A DNA stretch of 64,000 nt from contig CM067449.1 in NCBI GenBank assembly GCA_034508935.3, positions 1,370,096 to 1,434,095 of the forward strand. The letters run 5' to 3'. Both the position numbers and the translations under genes were made by a program. Position 1 is the first letter of the stretch; each line of letters begins with the position of its first letter. This stretch comes from Berghia stephanieae (taxonomy: Eukaryota; Mollusca; Gastropoda; Nudibranchia; Aeolidiidae). A model generated the notes under the pieces. It was not told the origin of the DNA, did no database searches, and was given only the letters and a program-made list of their open reading frames with translations. Below, in pieces: positions 33,168 to 39,199 of the stretch.

Positions 33168-33419
33168 TATTATTATTATTATTATTATTCTCATTATCAC
33201 CATAACTTAGAATATTTTCTTATTTTCCCTTTGGCCCTATAGGAGATCACCATATTCAGACGAGTGGACAAAGCACGCAAGAATTACCAGGCCGCCCTGT
33301 CCCATCACAATCCATCGCTGCTCTCCGACGGCAGCGGCGTCAAAAACAAACAGGCAAGCAAAGACGAGGACGGGGAAGTGGAGGGGAATAGCAAGGACGA
33401 TAAAGATGCGGAAGATTAA
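10305..33419 (+). CDS. VPS26: VPS26, retromer subunit (spliced gene; exon 6 in two alternative versions)
   Basis: VPS26 is the arrestin-fold subunit of retromer (VPS26-VPS29-VPS35), which recycles cargo from endosomes to the trans-Golgi network or plasma membrane. Joining the exons listed below gives 346 residues, against about 327-336 in vertebrate VPS26A/B. Clear family blocks are EIDIVLDG (11-18), the DGKREKHYLYFDGE segment (31-44), LEHQGVKIEFIGQI, VEKPYESYTGANVRLRYF, MEVGIEDCLHIEFEYNKSK, YHLKDVIVGKIYFLLVRIKI, KYEIMDGAP (230-238) and KKFSVRYYLNLVLVDEEE. Asp42 matches human VPS26A Asp44, implicated in SNX27 binding; Ile233-Met234 match the VPS35-contact loop. The C-terminus (about 318-346) is a charged Lys/Asp/Glu-rich tail not shared with VPS26A. 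All junctions are GT-AG and phases agree. Exon 6 occurs as 6a or 6b. Tissue specificity is unknown. Identity is certain; exon 1 is the least secure part. Confidence 0.97.
10308..11750 (+). other. VPS26 intron 1
   Basis: Begins GTAGCG and ends TTCTATTCAG. No nested gene or clear transposon copy was recognised in this 1.4 kb. It contains T-runs near 11480-11540 and otherwise AT-rich sequence. Confidence 0.5.
11751..11894 (+). CDS. VPS26: VPS26 exon 2
   Basis: 144 nt encoding residues 2-49, flanked by TTCTATTCAG and GTAAGT. It contains the N-terminal arrestin strands, including EIDIVLDG and the HYLYFDGETVSGK segment with Asp42. Both ends are in phase 0. Confidence 0.97.
12429..12504 (+). CDS. 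VPS26: VPS26 exon 3
   Basis: 76 nt, residues 50-74 plus one base, between CATTTCAG and GTGAGT. Encodes VNVNLKKSGSKLEHQGVKI followed by EFIGQI, colinear with human VNLAFKQPGKRLEHQGIRIE. Confidence 0.97.
12628..12866 (-). mobile_element. tRNA-derived SINE, family 1, in VPS26 intron 3
   Basis: Read on the minus strand, the head is GGGGCTCCAATAGCTCAATTGG-like with A box TAGCTCAATTGGTAGAG and B box GATCGATCCCG. The body follows with GTGAATGGGTAGCTGAGTCT and CCGTTTCACGCTATAGAAAC, then CCATGGGCCCCATGGCTC. The same family occurs at 15858-16024 plus 22450-22500, and as a decayed copy at 31575-31695. Confidence 0.85.
12963..13052. repeat. Palindromic repeat with 25-bp arms in intron 3
   Basis: AAAGAGTGAAAATGGAGAGG followed by CTTCG is repeated in inverted orientation about 60 bases later. 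The spacer, containing CGAAACGTCCATTGTCTG, is shared with the segment at 62902-62955, so this is a rearranged remnant of a dispersed element. Confidence 0.8.
13691..13976 (-). mobile_element. tRNA-derived SINE, family 2, in intron 3
   Basis: Minus-strand copy of a roughly 290-bp SINE. The head has TGGTCCAGTAGTATGACACT and a decayed B box. The body includes a motif whose reverse complement reads ACCTGGCCGTTAAC-like sequence, and the tail includes GCGCTATATAAAAGCTCA. A 5-bp-TSD DNA transposon (13977-14809) abuts its 5' end. Confidence 0.85.
13977..14809 (+). mobile_element. hAT-like DNA transposon with 5-bp target duplication
   Basis: The termini are inverted: left CAGGGTGTCCAGCAA, right TTGCTGGAGACCCTG, matching over 15 bp with one change. 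ACATA occurs directly outside both ends (13972-13976 and 14810-14814), a 5-bp target site duplication. At 833 bp it is an internally deleted, non-autonomous copy retaining one short reading frame. The CAGGG termini suggest the hAT superfamily; the 5-bp duplication is unlike the classical 8 bp. Confidence 0.85.
14029..14376 (+). CDS. Transposon-encoded coiled-coil protein, residual C-terminus
   Basis: A 115-residue frame inside the transposon at 13977-14809. The first 30 residues read through low-complexity GTCGTAAA-type repeats and are probably not real. From about residue 34 it looks like a true protein end: basic AKKRKHEDVKEVTSKKRKLE, then a helical LTRKADDLADEAEQKG segment, and TMEASLKTLQHELDSL at the stop, with heptad-like leucines. 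I interpret it as the C-terminal coiled coil left when the transposase body was deleted. It has no catalytic part. Confidence 0.55.
   Translation: MVVKVINGRKFAPKVVKIWPKVVKSNCLEVSAKKRKHEDVKEVTSKKRKLEIDIDMLTRKADDLADEAEQKGGTKQSHELLVQSNALIKDAKAKKQDLATMEASLKTLQHELDSL
14957..15113 (+). CDS. VPS26: VPS26 exon 4
   Basis: 157 nt between TTCCCTTCCAG and GTGAGT. Encodes residues 75-127, including HEFTSLVKELARPGDLTQST and VEKPYESYTGANVRLR, highly conserved in VPS26. Enters with two bases of codon 75 and leaves two bases of Arg127. Confidence 0.97.
15421..15560 (-). mobile_element. SINE family 3, partial
   Basis: Matches the minus-strand SINE at 46975-47180: the CCAAGGGAAATTTGTCTTTAG and TATTCCAAGGGAAGATTGGA blocks and the AGGTGACTTGCTCAA core are shared. 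The tRNA-like head is missing. Confidence 0.7.
15858..16024 (+). mobile_element. SINE family 1, left half of a copy split by a LINE
   Basis: Intact head with A box TAGCTCAGTTGGTAGAG and B box GGTCGATCCCGG, running to GATAGACTAGCGTCC. The sequence then breaks off into LINE sequence. The missing remainder (GTCCGTTTCACGCAATAGAA onwards) is found 6.4 kb away at about 22455-22500 in the same orientation, so the intervening DNA was inserted into this SINE. Confidence 0.85.
16414..18595 (-). mobile_element. RTE/BovB-type LINE nested in the L2-like LINE
   Basis: A 2182-bp, 5'-truncated insertion between motifs A and B' of the host LINE. The pentamer ATTAT flanks it on both sides (16409-16413 and 18596-18600); the uninterrupted host site would encode KYIIAWV. 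It starts within the endonuclease end (DSDHVPVV) and ends with a stop followed by a short GAAGAAGAAG tail, in keeping with RTE elements. The C-terminal region (YGCESWTTNAETQKNIEAFE; FGHIVRK; GRQRKTLIDQL) resembles BovB. Confidence 0.9.
16423..18595 (-). CDS. RTE LINE reverse transcriptase, 5'-truncated but open to its stop
   Basis: About 724 codons remain open to a TAG at 16423-16425. Order: last strands of the APE endonuclease (SDHVPV), linker, RT fingers with MRDGKATGPDEISVEVLK, FRTISLISHINKILLRI, EEQYGFQPDRGTRNAI, motif A CFVDYKKAFDRV, motif B' KKGVRQGCVASPDLFN, motif C RYADDTVLIA, then YLGSIVTTDG and the C-terminal WTTNAE/CLRRMQRI region. Catalytic Asp residues of motifs A and C are present. 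By coincidence the frame continues without a stop into the host LINE, making a 1236-codon composite (16423-20133). It lacks a promoter and the catalytic half of the endonuclease, so it is not autonomous. Confidence 0.85.
20307..21654. mobile_element. hAT-like non-autonomous transposon with 6-bp target duplication
   Basis: 1348 bp bounded by CAGGGATGGTAA and TTTACATCCCTG, inverted repeats with a small mismatch. ATAAGA stands on both sides (20301-20306, 21655-21660); removing the element and one ATAAGA restores the LINE reading HKMCRRTYF. CAGGGATG termini are typical of hAT; 6-bp duplications occur in a minority group. Inside, 20695-20815 has a short ATG frame (MGSESKVEDGG) ending in a stop before a GTAAGT, possibly a remnant of a transposase first exon. 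No catalytic domain is seen. Confidence 0.88.
22339..22435. repeat. (TTA)n array forming the LINE tail
   Basis: Interrupted TTA/ATT repeats directly downstream of the LINE 3' end and upstream of the right half of the split SINE, so it is best read as the LINE's short-repeat tail. Confidence 0.85.
22450..22500 (+). mobile_element. SINE family 1, right half of the split copy
   Basis: GTCCGTTTCACGCAATAGAA and ACCGGGATGAACTC match the 3' part of the SINE seen on the minus strand at 12628-12720. It lies within 45 bp of the exon 5 acceptor. Together with 15858-16024 it forms one SINE interrupted by the LINE. Confidence 0.8.
22541..22705 (+). CDS. VPS26: VPS26 exon 5
   Basis: 165 nt between CTTCTCCTAG and GTAAGT. 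Encodes residues 127/128-181, with FLRVTIVRRISDTVKEQDI, TLCTYPEMNSSIKMEVGI and EDCLHIEFEYNKSK. It links the two arrestin-like halves. It leaves two bases (AA) of Lys182, completed identically (A) by either exon 6a or 6b. Confidence 0.97.
22822..23080 (-). mobile_element. SINE family 2, minus copy in intron 5
   Basis: Decayed minus-strand copy of the same SINE as at 13691 and 23196 (CAGCAACATGTAACG, GTAGGATGGGACACGATGCC, TTACACCTGAGTGCAATGAG). It lies about 115 bp from an opposite-strand copy. Confidence 0.8.
23196..23500 (+). mobile_element. SINE family 2, plus copy in intron 5
   Basis: Well preserved. A box in TGGTCTAGTGGTATGACACT, B box GGTTCGAGCCT, then GCGCATAGTTGAGTCCTTGG, an AGGTGTAAAATGAGTAC block, AATATCGCCTAACAGGCGTC, GTTGCTGTTGGCCAGGGACC and the ATATAAAAGCTCA tail. 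Confidence 0.9.
24699..24822 (+). promoter_or_regulatory. AG-exclusion zone and distant branch-point region of exon 6a
   Basis: Between an AG at 24697-24698 and the acceptor AG at 24821-24822 there is no AG dinucleotide. The final 30 bases are A-rich (ATCAAAACAAAAG), not a pyrimidine tract. The only strong pyrimidine stretch (TTTTTTTTTCTTTCCTTCTT) is at about 24737-24755. This matches acceptors that use a branch point far upstream, a design known from regulated mutually exclusive exons such as in tropomyosin genes. The branch point is not mapped. Confidence 0.6.
24823..24929 (+). CDS. VPS26: VPS26 alternative exon 6a
   Basis: 107 nt followed by GTAACT. Encodes residues 182-217: YHLKDVIVGKIYFLLVRIKI followed by RYMELAIVRRETTGA. 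The first 20 residues equal those of exon 6b and of vertebrate VPS26, but the last 15 differ from 6b at eight positions. Length and phase are identical to 6b. Splicing to exon 7 keeps frame; splicing to 6b would read D-T-I-stop. The acceptor is atypical (see 24699-24822). Confidence 0.92.
25625..26112. mobile_element. Harbinger-like MITE between exons 6a and 6b
   Basis: A 488-bp element with perfect 30-bp terminal inverted repeats starting TGGCCCATTTAGACGTACAG. TTA directly flanks both ends, a 3-bp duplication typical of PIF/Harbinger. The interior has CRE-free GT-rich sequence and no transposase. It is a non-autonomous insertion in the intron separating the two alternative exons. Confidence 0.9.
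26640..26746 (+). CDS. VPS26: VPS26 alternative exon 6b
   Basis: 107 nt between a good acceptor (TTTTAATTTTCCAG) and GTATCT. Encodes YHLKDVIVGKIYFLLVRIKI followed by KHMELQVIKRESTGT. This end is closer than 6a to human VPS26A (QHMELQLIKKEITGI) and VPS26B (KHMEIDIIKRETTGT, quoted from memory), so 6b is probably the ancestral or default version. The acceptor has a normal adjacent pyrimidine tract, unlike 6a. Confidence 0.95.
26771..27026. mobile_element. Foldback MITE, family G, with TTAA ends
   Basis: Begins only 24 bases after the exon 6b donor. TTAA occurs at both edges (26771-26774, 27023-27026). The arms are about 88 bp inverted repeats containing AATTTGGCCAGAAAACTC, CCTTCAAA and GATTGATTAAAATGACCC. 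A second copy lies at 37505-37735. TTAA target sites suggest piggyBac-type mobilisation. Confidence 0.85.
27027..27600 (+). other. VPS26 intron sequence
   Basis: AT-rich intron sequence with a poly-C run at about 27139-27151. No further feature recognised. Confidence 0.5.
27602..27849 (+). other. Possible alternative terminal exon of VPS26
   Basis: After an acceptor-like CACGTTGTAG, the sequence joined to exon 6a or 6b stays in frame for EEYQGVTIYPNVSQFQNNI and a stop at 27658-27660, then runs through an AT-rich stretch to AATAAA at 27844-27849. It would give a protein cut at residue 217 plus 19 new residues, without the VPS35-binding loop. A frame this short can arise by chance. Confidence 0.2.
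27850..29219 (+). other. VPS26 intron sequence without recognised genes
   Basis: AT-rich intron DNA upstream of a LINE fragment. Frames in 28787-29200 on either strand show no domain that I recognise. Confidence 0.5.
29220..29528 (+). mobile_element. LINE reverse transcriptase C-terminal fragment
   Basis: The plus frame reads TTRSRIRGHDLKF, QSREQSFFPSSIHLWNNLPP and TTEQFKERL before a stop, the usual ending of L2/CR1-like LINE proteins (FFP-S--LWN-LP, then --FK--L). Only the extreme C-terminus is recognisable. It lies in the intron upstream of exon 7. Confidence 0.7.
29530..30305 (+). other. VPS26 intron sequence upstream of exon 7
   Basis: AT-rich, no repeat or gene recognised. The polypyrimidine tract and TTCCTCCAG acceptor of exon 7 close it. 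Confidence 0.5.
30306..30374 (+). CDS. VPS26: VPS26 exon 7
   Basis: 69 nt between TTTCCTCCAG and GTGAGT. Encodes GPNTFNENDTIAKYEIMDG and APVR (residues 218-240). Ile233-Met234 correspond to human VPS26A Ile235-Met236, needed for VPS35 binding. Skipping both 6a and 6b would bring this exon out of frame and stop within seven codons. Confidence 0.97.
30528..30635 (+). mobile_element. LINE/SINE-tail repeat family I, 3' fragment
   Basis: Contains a CTTTTTACTGGAGCTAATAT and AACCTAAATGTGTTGCAAGC block and the GCCATAAAACCCTTAA tail shared with the full copies at 39656 and 45225-48775. Confidence 0.75.
30663..31561. mobile_element. MITE family C, long (about 900-bp) version
   Basis: Ends are inverted: GACCCATCGTCTCAAAACAG at the left, and the complement of TGACCCTTCGCCTCAAAATG at the right, with CGAACCATATGCCTAAAAG and CCAACCCGACTTAATAC as subterminal blocks. 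Short relatives at 48241-48469 and 48925-49156 keep the ends and the 3' quarter but lack the middle. No transposase is recognised. Confidence 0.8.
31575..31695 (+). mobile_element. SINE family 1, decayed partial copy
   Basis: GGTGCAGTTGAGATAT, TCAGATGGCTGGGTCTATTA and GATACAGTGAAAATTACTTT follow the body order of SINE family 1, with many substitutions. Confidence 0.6.
31746..32090. mobile_element. MITE family D interrupted by MITE family E
   Basis: Outer element ends are CAGGTCTGACAACCCAA and its inverse (CAGACCTG), with a second uninterrupted copy at 59344-59479. The TTAA inside the D sequence, single in the 59 kb copy (CAATGTTAAACTTAGCCC), is duplicated here around the E insertion. Confidence 0.88.
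31834..32055. mobile_element. TTAA-flanked MITE family E
   Basis: About 214 bp between duplicated TTAA sites, with terminal inverted repeat CTCACTCAATCC (left) and GGGTTGAGTGAG (right). Other copies are at 38962-39199 and, interrupted, at 52892-53434. The TTAA duplication suggests piggyBac mobilisation. No coding capacity. Confidence 0.9.
32568..32710 (+). CDS. VPS26: VPS26 exon 8
   Basis: 143 nt between a long T tract with TTTCCAG and GTTAGT. Encodes GESIPIRLFLSGYELTPSMR, DINKKFSVRYYLNLVLVDEE and ERRYFKQQ (residues 241-288). The YELTPSMRDINKKFSVRYY order is more like vertebrate VPS26B than VPS26A. Confidence 0.97.
32774..33063 (+). mobile_element. SINE family 2 copy in intron 8
   Basis: TGGTCTAGTGGTATGACACT head, GGTTCGAGCCTCGCTCGGCG, the ATCGCCTAGCAGGCGTCATG block and the GCGCTATATAAAAGCTCAAG tail. 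A (TTA)n array (about 33083-33190) follows its 3' end. Confidence 0.9.
33083..33190. repeat. (ATT)n microsatellite after a SINE tail
   Basis: Interrupted ATT repeats beginning about 20 bp beyond the SINE 3' end and running to within about 50 bp of the exon 9 acceptor. Confidence 0.9.
33243..33419 (+). CDS. VPS26: VPS26 exon 9 (last coding exon)
   Basis: Follows TTTGGCCCTATAG. Encodes EITIFRRVDKARKNYQAALS, then a divergent tail ending in SKDDKDAED and TAA at 33417-33419. EITIFRR replaces the EIVLWRK of vertebrates. The last 29 residues are strongly charged and probably disordered. The exon is notably GC-rich against its AT-rich surroundings. Confidence 0.96.
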   Translation, partial: EITIFRRVDKARKNYQAALSHHNPSLLSDGSGVKNKQASKDEDGEVEGNSKDDKDAED

Positions 33420-33780
33420 CCACCTGTTCATTTCTAAAGATAACGAAAAATACACACGTCAATACAATAGATAGAAATCTTTTACTTGCAGTTTTATTGT
33501 TTTCACTATATTTTTATATATATATAAATAATATATATTATTTTATTCATTTACTTATTATTATTATTATTATTGTTTTTTTTTTTCCTATTTTCGATGA
33601 GTGAACAAAAATTTATTTATTTATTTATTTATTTTTTTTTTCTCTTAAAATGAATTGATAAAAAATATTGCTTTTCCATCTCGTTTAAGGTGGAAAAGTC
33701 ATAATGTATGAACTTTTTGGCAAGAAATAATAAAAATTGTGAAATTGAAATAAATCAGAATGTTTGAAAATAAAATTTAA
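33420..33780 (+). terminator. VPS26 3' UTR and candidate polyadenylation signals
   Basis: AT-rich sequence with ATTT runs downstream of the stop codon. AATAAA occurs at 33749-33754 and 33769-33774, and earlier weaker variants are present. The cleavage site cannot be placed without transcripts. Confidence 0.45.
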
Positions 33781-33945
33781 ACTTAAAGAAAAATGTAAAT
33801 TTAAAAAAAAAGAAAAAAAAAAGAAAAAAAAACCAGAACAGAACTAAAAAAAATACCCCACCCACAACCCTCGAAACTTTTGTCTGTGCGTAATGTAATG
33901 AAATTTTGCTTGTGATTGATTTTCTTGATGAATGAGTGACATAAG

Positions 33946-34163
33946 TGACCTGACGTCTCAAAACAGTATTACGTCGTGATGAACATGCTGCTTAAAATTC
34001 TATTTCAAGCTTAACTTAGAAAGTTTCGATTTGAAAAGATTGAGTTTTGTTTCTCTAACTTAAAAAGTCATAACTTTTAAAAATTCTAATCCATTTTGGG
34101 TTTAGAATCAGTTTTCTTCTTCGAGACTATTCTGACATAATACCATTTGGAGACAGTGGGTCA
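33946..34163. mobile_element. MITE family C relative
   Basis: Ends GTGACCTGACGTCTCAAAAC and, inverted, GAGACAGTGGGTCAC, with AACAGTATTACGTCGTGATG near the left end, match family C termini. The interior is different, so this is a separate deletion derivative or related family. Confidence 0.65.
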
Positions 34164-34189
34164 CTTATTTGAAGACGAGTGTTTGTGTT

Positions 34190-34226
34190 TATGTGTGTGT
34201 GTGTGTGTAAGTTTGTGCAAATGCAT

Positions 34227-34273
<47 letters not shown>

Positions 34274-34336
34274 TGTGAACATGTGTAAATTGAACAGCTA
34301 AAGAATTCATTGTCATTTAGTTATTATTGCTTTATG

Positions 34337-34381
<45 letters not shown>

Positions 34382-34384
34382 TGT
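34190..34384. repeat. Two (TG)n microsatellites
   Basis: GT/TG repeats at about 34190-34277 (interrupted) and 34338-34380, separated by 60 bp of ordinary sequence. Confidence 0.9.
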
Positions 34385-34856
34385 CTGTAATGGAAAGTGT
34401 GGTGCACGTTAAGTTAAACAGAAAATAAGAAAAGAATGTGATAAATTGGCCTCCATTGTTAATAAATTCATGAAAATATAGAATGTCCTTTGAATCCAGC
34501 ATGAGTGAGTGCATTTTCATTGTTGTGATTGTGAGTTTTTTTTTCATTGAAATAATTTTGACACTTTCTATTTATCGGTACATATCTGTATTGAATCGGA
34601 GTTGCATATGAAAAAGTGTTGAAAGCATTGGACAAAAACAAAATGGATAATAACAGCTTAAAAAAAAGAATAAATAAATAAATGCTTAACGCATGATATT
34701 TCGGATCAAAACCCTTCTTCAACTAATAACAAGATCAGAATCATTCTTTAGCCGATAACAAGAACAGTGGAAAACAGTGATAAATTACCTAAAGTTGCTG
34801 ATTTTCGGTATATTTACGGAATTCAGTAAGCTACTAAACCTTCCTATATTTTCCAG

Positions 34857-34928
34857 CCACTGAGCGAATGAAAGCCGAAAGCTCAACTTTACCGAAGATG
34901 AACGGATTAGAAGAGGAACCTCCATCTA
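34857..34928 (+). other. Orphan exon-like segment
   Basis: Bounded by a good acceptor (CCTATATTTTCCAG) and donor (GTAAGC), 72 nt, open in one frame as TERMKAESSTLPKMNGLEEE and PPS. The phase (enters with one base owed) does not match any VPS26 exon end, so it would belong to another transcript. No relative is recognised. It may be chance. Confidence 0.2.
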
Positions 34929-35426
34929 GTAAGCACAAGGATACGAGTATTACGTTAAAATCACTCGCTATCTTTTACCATAATGTCATTTATTTAAGAG
35001 TAAGTACGTAATGTGTTTTTTACATTAATTTAAAGAAAAGGGCTTTGAGCATGTTTAGTTGATATTGTGCTAAATAAAGCTCAATTAAATTTTTTATTTT
35101 TAACATGAGGGCCGTGTTCAGATAGCGGTCGGTCCGTGGCCTTCATTAATTTTTAGCCTGACACAAGGACTTGTCTATTGACTCGTCATTTATTGACTAG
35201 TGCACTGCATAGGGAGTTATCGTTTACAGTGGTCATGGAAATAAATGATATATCCTATTGGTTGAACTATTGAATACAACTCGTGATTTGTTTTGTTTTG
35301 TGGTGGTCTCAGACGTAATTTTGTCATTTTTTGGATCTTTAAATTTTTTTTGTTATCCTTGGATCGGCAACCCTGGTTACCATTTTAGCTGATTTTGTAA
35401 TTTGTCTGGAAAATGGGTTTTGCGCC

Positions 35427-36729
35427 TTAACCCTCTCCTTACCAACCATAGAAAAATTGTCACATTCGTTACGATGCAACCGACAGTTTTCTCATTCCGA
35501 TTTCTCTTGTACATCACAAAATTTAAAGAAACGCTTTGATTACAGCTATAGATACTAAACACTGTGTTTTTGTAGACATCATTTTGCCGAACAACAATCT
35601 GTATAGAATGCACTTGTTACTGTTTTGTTTAAGTAGGTATGGCAAACCCTCTTATCGAGTCATGGCTTTATTGGCAAACCGAGAATTTTAACTCAAATCG
35701 TCTCTCTCTTTTTCTCATTTTCAGTCCGTCAAATAAAACGTTTTTGGTATCAAATTAAATCTCAAATCTTCATCTTTAAAAAAACGTTCATGCTTTTTTC
35801 ATATGATTTGCCGTTATTTCATGGCTTTGAGTTGAAGAAGAGGAGTAAACTTCGATTTTGGAACCGGCGCTCCGCTACTCGATCACCGTAACTGACGGTT
35901 GTCTTTTCTCTCAGCTCGGCTGGTCGCGTCAGCGCTATTAATAGTAACGTCAATGGCTGCATCCGAAAGAAAATTGAACAAGCTTTCATTCGATACCAGA
36001 TTCGCATTTTTATGATTTTTTTCAAAGGTTGAAGTTTCAAGTTAAAAACTTTAAATTGATAAAAAAATTGAGAAAAATTTGAAAATTTGGACGATTCTGG
36101 TATCAAAAGAAAGTTTAAAATCTCAGCTTTAAAATGATGTATACGAAAGCAAGATTAATAGCTTTGCGTTCACCAGCCAACTGAAAACGAAACTACAACT
36201 ACAACATTTGCCGTATTCACTTCACTCATATGCCGGCTCAGGCAAGGGGCACAATCGCTGATATTTCGTAACTTTGCGTTGAAATTGACAATTTTGGCTT
36301 TGTCAGCTACTTTAGGGGCACATTATTTCTATTTTACTTAGAGTTGAGCTCAGAAAAAAAATACACATATTGTTTATAAAAAGATGTGTATTGTTAGAAA
36401 GTTACAGAGGTCTGGTTTGAATATTTATGAAAATACGGCATTTTGAAAACGGACAAAAGGTTGCTTTCAAAGAAGGACAAATTTTGGCGATTTTCTACAA
36501 ATTTCGAAATAACATATCTTTTTTAATTTTTAACCAATTTTAATAATTTTTATACCATTTTAATCAGGAAAAAAAGTTCTACCTGTTGAATGCAACTTAA
36601 AGACAACAATTATATAATCTAAATTTGGGTTTTCCGTACCTAGTTTAAGTAAGAAAAGTCTTATGTTTGTGTCGGGTGGGTGTGAATTTTAGGGGAAATT
36701 CTAAAAATGGCTGGTAAGGAGAGAGTTAA
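35427..36729. mobile_element. TTAA-flanked element family F, long 1.3 kb copy
   Basis: TTAA at both ends; left CCCTCTCCTTACCAACCATAG, right its inverse TGGCTGGTAAGGAGAGAG. Subterminal TTGTCACATTCGTTACGATG is shared with the short copies at 49618, 57020 and 62589, which are about 250-280 bp. The extra internal kilobase has no reading frame that I can recognise as transposase. Confidence 0.85.
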
Positions 36730-37500
36730 CATGATGTGTTTAAGTATTCTTTGAAGGTGTTACATTTATTTATTTGTTCACTACTTTTTACAGTCCACAG
36801 CTTCTAGCACTAGCAGCGAAGTATTCACATACAAAAAAAAGTGACATGTTTATAATATGTTCATTTGTAACTAATTTCCCTGGGTGTCAGTATCATGGAA
36901 CTGGTGGACAGGGCAAGTACTTCATCCATCACTGATAGGGTGCTTCTTATACTATACCGGTCTCTATCTGTCATTCTATTCCATTTGGCTTTTTGTCTTT
37001 TTCTAAGAATAAAATCACTTGATTTTCCCTAAGTACCAGCTAAGATTCTTTACATTGAGTGAAGCAGTCCAATAAGAACTGGGTTTCTTTTATTTTTTAC
37101 TATTATATTATCTTTTTTTGTTTTGTTTAGAAATAGAATAGATTTTATTTTCTTTATTAAAAACCATCTCGTAAGTGCTAGTAAACTTTTTTTTCGAGTC
37201 TCTTGGAAGCCTCAGGTTAGGTATAGGGATCAACTGGTGTTTTTTTGTTGTTTTTTTGGGGGTAAGTTTGTCCTTTTTGTCTTCATCTGTCATAGGTAGC
37301 CTGTTGGTCAAGAATGTTTAGGACACTGATGAACCCTTTGTTCTATTTTTGCTGTTTGTTGTGTGCCATCTTTGTTTTACCAGGCCATGGTATGACCTAA
37401 AAGTGTTGCTAGTGCTTTAAGAACAAAAGATAAGAATAGAAATACAACCATTATTAACAACTACGCATAATTTTCTAATGCTGAAGAAATGATTTCGTAG
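36730..37500. other. Intergenic DNA
   Basis: No gene, and no repeat beyond T-rich runs, recognised. Confidence 0.45.
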
Positions 37501-37504
37501 CTCA

Positions 37505-37735
37505 ATACTCTATTCTGATATGAACTCTGAAAGAAATATGTTTGCAAAAATTTTGGCCAAAAAGCTGATCCTTCAAATAAATATCGATTGATTAAGATGA
37601 CCCTTATCTTGTCAAACCTGGAAGTCCCAGGTTTGAAAGTTTTTGACAAGATGAGGGACATTTGAATTGATTGATATTTGAAGGACGAGTTTTTGATGAA
37701 AATTAAACATTTTTAAATCAGAGTACGGAGTAGGT
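37505..37735. mobile_element. Foldback MITE, family G, second copy
   Basis: Same long inverted arms as 26771-27026: TTTGGCCAAAAAGCTGATCC, ATATCGATTGATTAAGATGA and the opposite-strand match near 37640-37725. The loop is AACCTGGAAGTCCCAGGTTT, itself palindromic. Confidence 0.8.
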
Positions 37736-37739
37736 ACAT

Positions 37740-38960
37740 GATCTCCCCAGTCATTTGTGCATATCTTTCTATATTTCTTTGTCTGATGTGCATTTTTGAA
37801 ACCGTATTCGAGACATTCCGTGAAGAGTCTTTTCAAAGCAACTGGTGATAAAGTTAGATTTTGTTAGACACGAGTCAGTAGTAGTAGTCGTACCCAACAC
37901 AAACTCGACTTTTGACCGTTTCGAAAAGTCAGATGGTGGACTTTATGAATTTGGACTGTGAGCTAAATGAAATTTTTTTTTGTTTTTTTTTTTCCCCTTG
38001 ACCAATATTAATTATTCATAATAACATTGCTAAGAGCTCATTTTGTTCAATAATAAGACTTAAGAATTAGGGCTGCCAAAATATTTGAATCCTCATCTTT
38101 GTAAGATGTTATACTTTTTATCCTTGATTGTATGTTAAAAAAAATAATGAGAATCAAATCTTAACATTTTTAATGCAAAAAGCTGTTTTTATTCAGTTTC
38201 TCATAAGGTCTCTTCGCATTCTCCATGCTTCCTGCAATAGAATATTTTAATAATTGTTGTTTGATAGGTTTAAGTTTAAGTGATTTATTTTCATCACCTA
38301 CTTCATAATTTTTTTGGTCAAGTTTTCCATAAGCTTAAGGAAATTTTTCACTCATACAAACTTGTTATAAGAATTAGATAGTTCCGAATTTTCTCAACGG
38401 CAGGGAGTGAAGTGAGATGACTAGATGGTTGGATAAGGTAAAGGACGATATGAAAGAACTGGGCTTGGAGGAAGATGTTGTTCTGAACCGAGATGCATGG
38501 AAATGTGGCATTTATTTATTATGACAACCCTGGAAAATGTGGGATAAATTGAAAGAAGTGTAGTGAGATGACTGCAGGGTAACGTTTTCAAATCAGACAC
38601 TTTTTCTACAACCCTTACTCATTTTGTCAAGCTATCGTACACTTTTTCTTCTATTGATATTTGCCAGCCTTGAAGACTATCTGTCATATCAGCTTAGTTT
38701 GTGTATCCGAGGACCACTGTACTGTCGTTGTGTCGATTCTTTCTCAATAATTTTTAAAATACGTTCACTTATTTTTCAGCATTAGCAGCCCCTAGTTAGT
38801 AGAATGTTATCCAAAATTTTTTGACAAGTTTTCACTCAAAATATATATCGAAGACAAAAGCTGCACACTGTGTAAACCCTGAAAGACGAATAAAAACTTA
38901 CACAGTATGCACCATCTAAAACTTAATCCTGATGAAATACAAGTGTTGCTCATGTGACTA
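37740..38960. other. Intergenic DNA
   Basis: AT-rich sequence without supported genes or recognised repeats. Confidence 0.45.
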
Positions 38961-38961
38961 T

Positions 38962-39199
38962 TTAACTCACTCAATCCTAGACAATTTTGCTACATTTCAA
39001 AATTGGAAAAAAAATGTGTTAAAAATGATCATGTGCATAGAAAGTTTTATTCAACTTTCATTAACATGCAAAAACTAAAAACATTAGCTTTGATACTAGG
39101 CCGATAAATTGTCTCATAAAAATGTAATTAATAGGCATGGGGTAAGAGTAACCCCGGGTAAACTACCGATATAGGCAGTGTTAGGGTTGAGTGAGTTAA
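38962..39199. mobile_element. TTAA-flanked MITE family E, copy 2
   Basis: TTAACTCACTCAATCCTAGA to GTTAGGGTTGAGTGAGTTAA with TTAA at both ends. Interior matches 31838-32051 (AACATGCAAAAACTAAAAAC and ATTAATAGGCATGGG). Confidence 0.9.
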
